A DNA stretch of 64,000 nucleotides, taken from assembly GCA_021323655.1 (NCBI GenBank), contig JAJPKO010000036.1, positions 1 through 64,000 of the forward strand. The letters run 5' to 3'. Shown piece after piece: positions 53,909 to 64,000 of the stretch. The notes beneath the pieces are model-generated. The model was not told the DNA's origin. It worked only from the letters and a program-made list of their open reading frames with translations, and made no database searches. Numbering within the stretch: position 1 is the first letter of the stretch; the number at the start of each line of letters is the position of its first letter. The translations under genes and the position numbers were made by a program. Source of the stretch: Acidobacteriaceae bacterium (lineage in GTDB: Bacteria; Acidobacteriota; Terriglobia; Terriglobales; Acidobacteriaceae).

Positions 53909-54442
53909 ATGATTCAGGCTGAAGTTGGCGGTGCGGCGAGGGTTGATCCAGGGATTGGCGTACAAAGGCCTGGCTTCATGATCCGGGATTTCACGCTCGT
54001 TTCTAATCGTGGTGAAGATATTCGAATATCGAGCTTCCGTGGCCTATCCAATCTGGTTGTGGTATTTCTCGGGCACTCGGACGCGATGCGCATTTTCCTC
54101 CACGAGGTCGAGCAGCACGGTCGCCAGTTCTCAGAGCAGGATACGACGGTTGTAGCAGTTGTTCCTTACGGGCGGGAAGAGCAAGCATTCCCGATTGAGA
54201 GCAGTTCACCAGTCGTTGTCCTCTATGACAAGACGCACGCAGCGTATCATATCTCCGGAGCAACGGATGAGAACGGCCGTCCAGTTCCGCTCGTTTACCT
54301 GACCGATCGCTATGGAGAGATAGTGTCAACCTATGTTGCGCCCGGCCACTCGATACCCCCAAACGTTGCGGAGATCTTAAGCACGCTCGACTTTGTGAAC
54401 CAACAGTGTCCAGAATGCGAACCGCCGGAATGGCCGCGATAG
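53909..54442 (+). CDS. Peroxiredoxin-like protein without the peroxidatic cysteine
   Basis: The 177-residue protein has a thioredoxin/AhpC-TSA fold: RPGFMIRDFTLVSNRGEDIRISSFRG, quoted in part, then VVVFLGHSDAMRIF. In peroxiredoxins the last segment would read FxPxxxTxxC; here the Cys is replaced. The only cysteines are a C-terminal CPEC pair in FVNQQCPECEPPEWP. It may use CPEC for redox work or serve as a binding protein. It follows the 300-base gap after the AhpD-like gene. Confidence 0.7.
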   Translation: MIQAEVGGAARVDPGIGVQRPGFMIRDFTLVSNRGEDIRISSFRGLSNLVVVFLGHSDAMRIFLHEVEQHGRQFSEQDTTVVAVVPYGREEQAFPIESSSPVVVLYDKTHAAYHISGATDENGRPVPLVYLTDRYGEIVSTYVAPGHSIPPNVAEILSTLDFVNQQCPECEPPEWPR

Positions 54443-54675
54443 TGCGAGCGCAGGGGCGGAACGAGTCCCTTTCATGTTGGCAGTAGCACTCCTAAGCAGG
54501 CCCGATGACATCGAGAGGGCACACCTTATTTGCCGGATATTGACAATGACAAATTGCAACAAGCGTCACCCCACCAAGGACGAATGGCCCATTGCTGGGG
54601 AGCTGTTATCGGACTATAAGGGAAATCGTTCACGAGGAAGACAAACCTCATTAACTCAAAAGAATGGAGGGCTTG

Positions 54676-55035
54676 ATGAAATCAGCACTGTTAGCGCTTA
54701 CCGCGTTTGTACTCATGGGAGCGGGTACCTATGCAGCGCCCAAGTCGGCCGGTCGAACCTTCAGCGGCGAGATCATGGACAGCACCTGTGCGAACATGGG
54801 CAATCATGATGCCGGCTACAAGATGAGCAGTACGCACACCCCCAAGGATTGCACTTTGGCATGTGTCAAGTCGGGCAGTAAGTTTGTCCTCTACAACTCC
54901 GCAACCAAGACGGCTTATCAACTGGACAATCAGAACAAACCCAAGGAATTTGCCGGACAAAAGGTAAAGGTCATTGGAACCTACAACACCGGCACAAAGA
55001 CGATTCATGTCGAAAAGATCGAAGCTGGCTCATAG
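54676..55035 (+). CDS. Secreted DUF5818-type protein
   Basis: The 119-residue protein starts at ATG 54676, five bases after GGAGG, with a signal peptide (SALLALTAFVLMGAGTYA). The body (FSGEIMDSTCANMGNHD, TPKDCTLACVKSGSKFVLY, YQLDNQNKPKEFAGQKVKV, GTYNTGTKTIHVEKIE) is a small OB-like beta fold with three cysteines, matching a domain frequent in acidobacteria. The function is unknown. Frequency in acidobacteria hints that this part of the island is native or was exchanged among relatives. Confidence 0.7.
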   Translation: MKSALLALTAFVLMGAGTYAAPKSAGRTFSGEIMDSTCANMGNHDAGYKMSSTHTPKDCTLACVKSGSKFVLYNSATKTAYQLDNQNKPKEFAGQKVKVIGTYNTGTKTIHVEKIEAGS

Positions 55036-55130
55036 CGGAGATCATTATCCTCGCAGAGGTCCCCGGTTACGTTGAATTCTTTGGCGAATCCAGAGGTCGT
55101 GTGTTCTGATTCGCGCTGTTCTCAGAATGA

Positions 55131-55628
55131 ATGACAAGGTCTAATTCTCGCTTGCCCCGATTCTTTAGCGGCGCTGTCGCTATCGCGATTCTGGCTGCGA
55201 TTGTCTATTGGATCGTAACGCGTAGTATCAGCGCGCTTCCGGAGCCGGGACCGCTTGAAACGCGCATCTTCGCGATCGTTCGCAACGGGTACATCCACGA
55301 GGCAGCGGTCCATTCGTACTCCAAAGCGCCTCTCGACGACCCCGCCGAGATCTCAGCCGGCCAAGGATTATTCAGTATGGCTTGCGCCTCATGCCATGGC
55401 AGCGATGGACGTAGTCCTACCAACATTGGAAAGGCGATGTATCCACGCTGCCCGGATCTCGGATCGCCTGAAGTTCAACGGTTATCGAACCCTGAGCTCT
55501 TTTGGGTAGTTAAGAATGGCATCCGTTTCAGCGGCATGCCAGGTTTCGGAAATACCTTATCAGACGATGAAATCTGGCAAGCAACATATTACGTACGGAG
55601 CTTGAGAACAACGGCAAAACAGAAGTAG
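55131..55628 (+). CDS. Membrane-anchored monoheme cytochrome c
   Basis: The 165-residue protein has an uncleaved N-terminal helix (FFSGAVAIAILAAIVYWIV), one heme motif (MACASCHGSDG) and a Met ligand in FSGMPGFG, typical of class I cytochrome c (SoxX/CccA-like domain 'cytochrome C oxidase cbb3-type subunit III'). It could carry electrons from the bc-type complex of the same island. It lies alone; the next gene is on the other strand. Confidence 0.85.
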   Translation: MTRSNSRLPRFFSGAVAIAILAAIVYWIVTRSISALPEPGPLETRIFAIVRNGYIHEAAVHSYSKAPLDDPAEISAGQGLFSMACASCHGSDGRSPTNIGKAMYPRCPDLGSPEVQRLSNPELFWVVKNGIRFSGMPGFGNTLSDDEIWQATYYVRSLRTTAKQK

Positions 55629-55771
55629 GCGGACCTTGTCATGATTGCAGAAGCGCAGGCAGGCAGTTGCACAAACGATTATCGAACGTCCTGCCGTCAG
55701 CAGGTCCACGCATGCTATGGAACAACCAGACCTCTTCATGGAACAGGTGCCCTATTGCATGGTGTGGTGTT

Positions 55772-56773
55772 TCAGCGAGCGCTCTCGAGGAGAACCTTCG
55801 ATTGTGTAAGTCCTTCGAGGAGCAGATGAAAGTATACGAAGCCGCTGTACGGATGCCATCGCCTGACCGCATGCCGTACGGCTTCATAATCCATGGGTCC
55901 ATCGCGTCCGAGCCATTGCGCCAAACGATTTCGTGCACCTACATCATCTCCGGGGAAGACATCAATTCTGCCGAGGCCGCGTAGCAGGGCATACTCTGCG
56001 GTCCATCGGCCGATCCCGCGCAGGTTTATCAATCGCTCTATCACCTGATCATTATTGAGCTTGTTCAGCTCTTCTTGTTCCAACTGTCCCGTCTCGGCCG
56101 TTTGTGCGAGTTCCAGCAGAGAACGAGCTTTAGCAAAGCTGAAACCGAGAGTGCACAGGGAATCTGGATTCAGGCGGAGAATGCCGGCCGGTTGCGGGAA
56201 CCCATGCTGTACAGCACCATCATAGTGAACGGTGGGGCCACATTTCTCCGCAAGACGATTCAATACCCAGATTCCCGCTGTCAGTGATAATTGTTGGCAT
56301 GCAATCGCGTTCACCAGCCCTTCGAAGACTGAGGGAAAACGCGGTGGCTTTAGCCCGCGGAAGCGCTGGACCAGCGGGGCCAGACGCCCGTCGCGGGCGG
56401 CAAGATGATAGAAGGCAGAGAGATCGGTCGCGAGGCCGAACATTTGCCGTAGAAGCCCGGACGCATGTTCTTTGGTGTGTTCAGAGATGCGATTGCCGGT
56501 CAGAGTCACCTTCAGACGAGGCCGCTCGGATGTTCCGAGTTGCGTAAGTGCTGCTTCGAGCGGCTCATTGTCAATCACCAGGACACGCCGCCAACTGGTT
56601 CCATCCCAGAGATCTACCGTATTGTGCGTACGCCGGCGCAAAGCCCAAGCAGTGTAGTCCAGCCGAAACGGCGGAACCGGGCGCAACTCGAAACTCAACG
56701 ACTTCATCGGCAGCTCGACTGCGCGGAGGTCGGCAGCGGTTGCTGCCTTCTCCGCAAATGTGCTCTCGCTCAA
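55772..56773 (-). CDS. DNA-3-methyladenine glycosylase, AlkA type
   Basis: The 333-residue protein has an AlkA-like N-terminal half and the HhH-GPD domain: VFEGLVNAIACQQLSLTAG, then LINLRGIGRWTAEYALLRGLG with the hairpin and the catalytic Asp in VFPGDDVGARN. It excises alkylated bases from DNA. No Ada/AraC domain is attached. The start is TTG 56773 with GGAAGG four bases upstream; ATG 56707 is an alternative. It runs leftward, opposite to the cytochrome c gene. Confidence 0.83.
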   Translation of the reverse strand: MSESTFAEKAATAADLRAVELPMKSLSFELRPVPPFRLDYTAWALRRRTHNTVDLWDGTSWRRVLVIDNEPLEAALTQLGTSERPRLKVTLTGNRISEHTKEHASGLLRQMFGLATDLSAFYHLAARDGRLAPLVQRFRGLKPPRFPSVFEGLVNAIACQQLSLTAGIWVLNRLAEKCGPTVHYDGAVQHGFPQPAGILRLNPDSLCTLGFSFAKARSLLELAQTAETGQLEQEELNKLNNDQVIERLINLRGIGRWTAEYALLRGLGRIDVFPGDDVGARNRLAQWLGRDGPMDYEAVRHAVRRWHPYSGFVYFHLLLEGLTQSKVLLESAR

Positions 56774-56797
56774 AGAGCCTTCCGGTATAGAAAAGGC

Positions 56798-57058
56798 CTA
56801 GTGTCCGTAGTGCTGGGCGTTCACGTCGGCAAAGTGCTTCCATCTTTCCGGTAAATCGTCGGCCGCATAGATAGCGGACACGGGACAGACCGGCACGCAC
56901 GCGCCGCAGTCAATGCATTCCACCGGATCAATGTACAATTGCCGTTCGGTTCCAAAGGTCGGCTCATCCTTCCTCGGGTGTATGCAATCTACGGGACAGG
57001 CATCAACACAGGCAGTATCCTTGGTTCCGATGCAGGGCTCAGCTATGACGTATGCCAT
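56798..57058 (-). CDS. 7Fe-type ferredoxin
   Basis: The 86-residue protein begins AYVIAEPCIGTKDTACVDACPVDC, quoted in part, with a C-x7-C-x3-C-x3-C group for a 3Fe-4S or 4Fe-4S cluster, followed by CIDCGACVPVCPVSAI for a 4Fe-4S cluster. It is a soluble electron carrier of the FdxA type. ATG 57058 lies 9 bases after GGGAGG. It is 24 bases upstream of the alkA-like gene on the same strand. Confidence 0.92.
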   Translation of the reverse strand: MAYVIAEPCIGTKDTACVDACPVDCIHPRKDEPTFGTERQLYIDPVECIDCGACVPVCPVSAIYAADDLPERWKHFADVNAQHYGH

Positions 57059-57244
57059 AATGGGCAACCTCCCGGATTCAGCGTAGGGGAAGCTACCCCG
57101 GTGAAGCAGTGACAAAAGTCGTTGCCGAACGGCGGGCGAAGCGCTATTCAATATAATGTGCCGGTCCGCTCGATGGTACCGACTCACACCGATCGCAACT
57201 TCAGCAGGCCGAACTCTGTTTGGGATCGTCCACGGATCTCCCGC

Positions 57245-57715
57245 TCAATTTTGTGATCGATTCAGAAGCTTGTCCAGCGTGAATCCGTCCGGCTCCTGGA
57301 ACGCCAGTAAGAATGCTGCTGCGGCCGCCGAGAAAACCGAATAGTCGAGTGGTTTTTTGATGCCAAGGCCTGTGGCCATGCCCAGAGCAAATGACAAAAG
57401 GAGAAGGCCGGAGAAGACAGAGATAATTCGCGTTTTGAAGCCTGCGATGAGCAATATCCCAAAGACTGTCTCTGCGACGGTAGCTGCCCATGCAAAGGAC
57501 ATCGTCAATGAACTGGGAAAGAGAGAGAGCACCGCACCCGTGTATTCCACGAAATGAGCGAAATCTCCCCAGGATACGTTCCTTGCTCCATGCGGTCCCC
57601 ATAAGCCGAAACGATCAGCCACAGCGGATAGAAAGGAAGCTCCCAGCGCTAACCGTGCGAACAGACGGACAATCTCTGCCCCGTTCTCGGTGAGTTGCCT
57701 GGTCTTTGAATTCAT
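57245..57715 (-). CDS. DoxX family membrane protein
   Basis: The 156-residue protein has four predicted helices and the DoxX pattern RLALGASFLSAVADRFGLWG, then FAWAATVAETVFGILLIAGFKTR, each partly quoted. ATG 57715 is four bases after GGAGG. DoxX proteins are linked to quinone or redox functions, often poorly defined. It is the last gene of the putative island before the native atp operon. Confidence 0.83.
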   Translation of the reverse strand: MNSKTRQLTENGAEIVRLFARLALGASFLSAVADRFGLWGPHGARNVSWGDFAHFVEYTGAVLSLFPSSLTMSFAWAATVAETVFGILLIAGFKTRIISVFSGLLLLSFALGMATGLGIKKPLDYSVFSAAAAAFLLAFQEPDGFTLDKLLNRSQN

Positions 57716-57788
57716 CGGGCCTCCAAACAAGGAAGGTTGATTTTAAGTAAAAAGGTGTCCTCGGGGAAATCTGAAAGGCAAAAGAAAG

Positions 57789-57813
57789 CCCCGGTTTCTG
57801 CGGAAAACCGGGG
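57789..57813. terminator. Strong stem-loop upstream of doxX
   Basis: A 9-bp stem (CCCCGGTTT / AAACCGGGG) with a 7-nt loop. No T-run follows on either strand, so it may be part of the repeat element rather than a terminator. Confidence 0.45.
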
Positions 57814-57985
57814 TCAGGAGGTTTGTGTTATCAAGAGACATTCTCAGGATAGATATCGAGCCGGCATTCCGTCTTGGGCCCAGCGATGGTTTTTTTAATC
57901 CACCTTTGGGTTGAATTTCCTGCCCGAGAAGGGAAGTACCCCCTCCTCCTCCCTCGCTGGGGCGATTCCTTTGTTTTCAATCACT

Positions 57986-58008
57986 TAGCGGGGGATCATC
58001 CCCCGCTA
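57986..58008. repeat. Near-perfect palindrome TAGCGGGGGAT-C-ATCCCCCGCTA
   Basis: Two 11-base arms are exactly complementary around one central base. It begins inside the first TTTTCAATCACTTA repeat. It could form a cruciform, be a protein site, or be the core of a mobile intergenic element. Confidence 0.6.
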
Positions 58009-58073
58009 TCCTTTTGATTCCAAAAGAGTAAACTGCAATCTAGTATTTTCAATCACTTACGAGGGGGTCTGAA

Positions 58074-58101
58074 GAAACGCCCGCTTGGGAGCGGGCGTTT
58101 C
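58074..58101. terminator. Terminator of the atp operon
   Basis: An 11-bp perfect stem (GAAACGCCCGC / GCGGGCGTTTC) with a 6-nt loop lies about 140 bases downstream of the atpC stop on the minus strand. The short TTTC tail on both sides suits a bidirectional terminator. Confidence 0.6.
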
Positions 58102-58243
58102 GTTGGAACTCTGTTCTTAAATTCAGAATATCAAATTAAGGCGAAATAACCGGCCAATTCTTTTGAAGAATAAATGCTTTGTTTTCTGTAGCTTCGATCA
58201 GGGTTGAAGGCCGCAGAGGCTTGACAGGAGTTTTCCACAGCCG

Positions 58244-58657
58244 CTAGGAGCGGGAGGAGGCGCTTGCCAGCTTCGCCTCCGCCTCTTCGATGACGTGGTT
58301 GGCTTCCTCGTACTTTTCGGCGTCGTCGCCGGCCTCGCTCCACAGCTTTTCTCCGCGCTCGAGTTCCTGATGGGCCTCGGTTGCGTTGATTTCTTCCGGC
58401 TTGAGTGCTGTTTCGGCAAGAATGGTGACGCGGTCCGGCAGGACTTCCACAAAGCCCCAGCTTACAAAGTAGCGCTGCTCGCCGGCGTGACCGCCATGGG
58501 TGCGCACCTCGCCTGCGCCCAGCTCCGAAAGCAAGGGAGCGTGCCCGAAGAGCGCCTCCATGTAGCCATTGCGCGCAGGCAGCTCGATGGCATCCGCCGT
58601 GGAGTCTACCAGCACGCGATCAGGGGTGACAAGCCGGACATGAAGTTGGTTGGCCAT
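58244..58657 (-). CDS. atpC: ATP synthase epsilon subunit
   Basis: The 137-residue F1 epsilon subunit has the N-terminal beta-sandwich (LHVRLVTPDRVLVDSTADAI, PARNGYMEALFGHAPLLSEL) and a C-terminal helical hairpin rich in Glu/Ala that regulates ATP hydrolysis. It is the last gene of the leftward atp operon, five bases after the atpD stop. Confidence 0.93.
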   Translation of the reverse strand: MANQLHVRLVTPDRVLVDSTADAIELPARNGYMEALFGHAPLLSELGAGEVRTHGGHAGEQRYFVSWGFVEVLPDRVTILAETALKPEEINATEAHQELERGEKLWSEAGDDAEKYEEANHVIEEAEAKLASASSRS

Positions 58658-58662
58658 GGCTC

Positions 58663-61189
<2,527 letters not shown>

Positions 61190-61252
61190 TGATTTATAAA
61201 GTTGTCATCCTGAGCGCGTGCTTTTCGCTTCAAATCGCCGCTGCTCTCAATC

Positions 61253-61365
61253 TTTACCCTCAGGGGCCAAAGCCCCTTCGTATGCTTCAGCGGCACGGCC
61301 AAGGCCGTGCCTTTCAAAACTGCCACTCCTGGGGGTACTCGCATCCCGGAGAGATGTGAGTGCCC
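61253..61365. repeat. Composite hairpin repeat, copy 1 (atpG-atpA gap)
   Basis: Three stem-loops follow each other: AGGGGC-caaa-GCCCCT, GGCACGGCC-aa-GGCCGTGCC, and a GGTACTCGCATC / GATGTGAGTGCC stem with two wobble pairs. Copy 2 at 62986-63101 has the same order and shares the unit CAGGGGCCAAAGCCCCTTCG and the word AAAACTGCCAC. A GTCATCCTGAGCG word, common in acidobacterial repeats, lies just upstream at 61204-61216. The repeat ends about 9 bases from the atpA stop. Confidence 0.8.
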
Positions 61366-61373
61366 AGGAAATC

Positions 61374-62921
<1,548 letters not shown>

Positions 62922-62985
62922 TGCTTTTTGCCTTACTTACCTAAAATTTGTCATCACGAAGCGTAGGGCCGTTTTCTATCGCCAT

Positions 62986-63101
62986 TTACCTCAGGGGCCA
63001 AAGCCCCTTCGTACGCCTCGCCTGATGGCATGGCCAAAGCCGTGCCCCTACAAAACTGCCACGCTCCGGGCGCCCCACATCTCTTGAGAGATGTGGGATT
63101 T
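62986..63101. repeat. Composite hairpin repeat, copy 2 (atpA-atpH gap)
   Basis: It shows the same three-hairpin order as copy 1: AGGGGC-caaa-GCCCCT, an imperfect GGCATGGCC-aaa-GCCGTGCC arm, and a perfect CCCACATCTC-ttga-GAGATGTGGG. A related TTTGTCATCACGAAGCG word lies just upstream at 62948-62964. It ends 3 bases from the atpH stop. Confidence 0.8.
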
Positions 63102-63104
63102 CTC

Positions 63105-63641
63105 TCACCCTGCCAACTGCTTTCTCAATCTCTCCAGCCTGCCCCGTACCGAGCCGTCATACACCGTACTGCCGACGCGTACGACTACTCCGCCGAGCAG
63201 CGATTTGTCCTCAAAGTACTGTGCACGGACCTGGGTCCCAGTCATGGCGGCCACCCTCTGCTCGATGCCGTGCCGCTCGTCTGCTTCCAGAGGCCGTGTC
63301 GCGGTCACCTGCACCTCAGAAATTCCCAGCCTGCTGTCCATCTCCCTGCGGTATTCGCTGAGAATCTCGCTGAGAATGTCCAGGCGGTCGTGCTGAATCA
63401 GGACCGCGAGAAAATTCCTTACCTGTTGCGACATCCCCAGCCGCTCATTCAGCTTATCCAGAATGGATACCTTCTGGCCGGCCGGGAAGGTCGGGTCGAG
63501 AAAGACCTCGCGCAGATCGTCGCTTTCCCACCAGACGGCGACAAAATTGTCCAGTTGCGCCTGAACATCATTTGTATTCAGATGCGCTTCTAGCACCACA
63601 TCCGCAAAGGCCCTTGCGTAAGGAGCAGCCACCGCAGCCAT
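63105..63641 (-). CDS. atpH: ATP synthase delta subunit
   Basis: The 178-residue peripheral-stalk subunit (OSCP-like) has AAVAAPYARAFADVVLEA at the N-terminus, FLAVLIQHDRLDILSEILSEYRR in the middle (partly quoted) and the C-terminal domain ending LLGGVVVRVGSTVYDGSVRGRLERL (in part). Its start overlaps the atpF stop by one base. Confidence 0.93.
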   Translation of the reverse strand: MAAVAAPYARAFADVVLEAHLNTNDVQAQLDNFVAVWWESDDLREVFLDPTFPAGQKVSILDKLNERLGMSQQVRNFLAVLIQHDRLDILSEILSEYRREMDSRLGISEVQVTATRPLEADERHGIEQRVAAMTGTQVRAQYFEDKSLLGGVVVRVGSTVYDGSVRGRLERLRKQLAG

Positions 63642-64000
63642 CAGTTCTGCCCTCCTTTGCTGTTTTGGGTGTTAGCCAGCTCTGAGGTGAAGTTCTGTAC
63701 CAGGATGCGGTCCGCATCGGCGCCGAGGTGGATGCGCTGGAGCGCCCGTTCGACGGCGAGATCGGCGGCAAACTTCTTCAGATCGCGCTGCGCGGCGGCG
63801 CTGAAGGACTCAATCTCGTGCTCGGCGGACTCGATGATGCGCTTGCGCTCTTCCTCAATCTGGGCTTTGATGCGCTTTTCGTCTTCCAGAATCTCCTGGT
63901 CGGTCTGGCGGCGGATGGCCTCAATTTCGGTATCCAGTTTTGCCAGCCGGGCCTCCACCGCACTCAGCCGCTGGTTGGCGTCTTCGGTGGCCGAACGGGC
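63641..64000 (-). CDS. atpF: ATP synthase b subunit, partial (start beyond the window)
   Basis: The frame stays open to the window end, so only the last 119 codons are seen. They form a charged coiled coil (RLAKLDTEIEAIRRQTDQEI, RIKAQIEEERKRIIESAEHE, each partly quoted), then a C-terminal part that contacts delta. The N-terminal membrane helix is off the window. It is the first visible gene of the leftward atp operon. Confidence 0.9.
   Translation of the reverse strand, partial: ARSATEDANQRLSAVEARLAKLDTEIEAIRRQTDQEILEDEKRIKAQIEEERKRIIESAEHEIESFSAAAQRDLKKFAADLAVERALQRIHLGADADRILVQNFTSELANTQNSKGGQN

Larger units (their letters stand above)
57716..58243. repeat. 528-base gene-free repeat and hairpin region
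   Basis: No gene is seen. The stretch holds three strong stem-loops (listed separately) and two identical 14-mers TTTTCAATCACTTA at 57974-57987 and 58046-58059, 72 bases apart, each followed by a G-rich run (GCGGGGGA, CGAGGGGG). A pyrimidine run (CCCCCTCCTCCTCCCTC) lies at about 57939-57955. The pattern looks like a degenerate tandem intergenic element at the border between island and atp operon. Confidence 0.6.

Overview
The window looks like a chromosome segment of a soil-type acidobacterium (order Terriglobales, probably Acidobacteriaceae). I infer this from tandem CRTAC1-type FG-GAP/ASPIC-UnbV proteins, secreted glycoside hydrolases, a GDSL hydrolase with MBG/Ig-like N-terminal repeats, an S21 protein of acidobacterial type, and composite hairpin repeats between genes. 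No rRNA gene is present, so the assignment rests on family content only.

Region 1 (1-16.1 kb) holds chromosomal genes: a secreted GDSL hydrolase, rsmE, a 22-residue Lys/Ala peptide, a CPBP protease, a thiolase-methyltransferase pair, a GH5-like glycosidase, a frameshifted DUF433 antitoxin fused to a toxin stub, two CRTAC1 proteins, a GH36 alpha-galactosidase, rpsU, a zinc-ribbon protein, a response regulator and mtaB. Region 2 (16.1-24.0 kb) is an L-fucose locus: an IclR regulator divergent from a run of alpha-L-fucosidase, Gfo/Idh/MocA dehydrogenase, SDR, L-fuconate dehydratase, FAH-family hydrolase and FucP-type symporter. Together they describe release, uptake and non-phosphorylative breakdown of fucose. 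Two tRNA genes (Gly-GCC, Cys-GCA) follow.

Region 3 (about 24.3-57.7 kb) starts beside tRNA-Cys with the C-terminal remnant of a tyrosine recombinase and reads as an acquired respiratory island. It carries E1 alpha/beta of a 2-oxo-acid dehydrogenase; a cysteine-rich PAS-LuxR regulator; a leftward operon cyt c - narG - narH - narJ - narI - Rieske - cyt b/c fusion - hemerythrin; a divergent RIC di-iron repair gene; and a complete rightward complex I operon nuoA-B-CD-E-F-G-H-I-J-K-L-M-N. Behind these come AhpD-like, peroxiredoxin-like, DUF5818, cytochrome c, AlkA-type glycosylase, ferredoxin and DoxX genes. The set could run NADH to quinone to nitrate, with a bc-type complex in between or in parallel, plus proteins against NO damage. 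No nitrate transporter, molybdenum-cofactor gene or nitrite/NO reductase lies in the window.

Region 4 (57.7-64.0 kb) begins with a 0.5 kb gene-free stretch of hairpins and direct repeats, followed by the leftward ATP synthase operon atpF(partial)-H-A-G-D-C. Two copies of a three-hairpin repeat sit inside this operon, one on each side of atpA.

Start codons were chosen by Shine-Dalgarno spacing and family length. All functions are read from sequence motifs; no database search was run.
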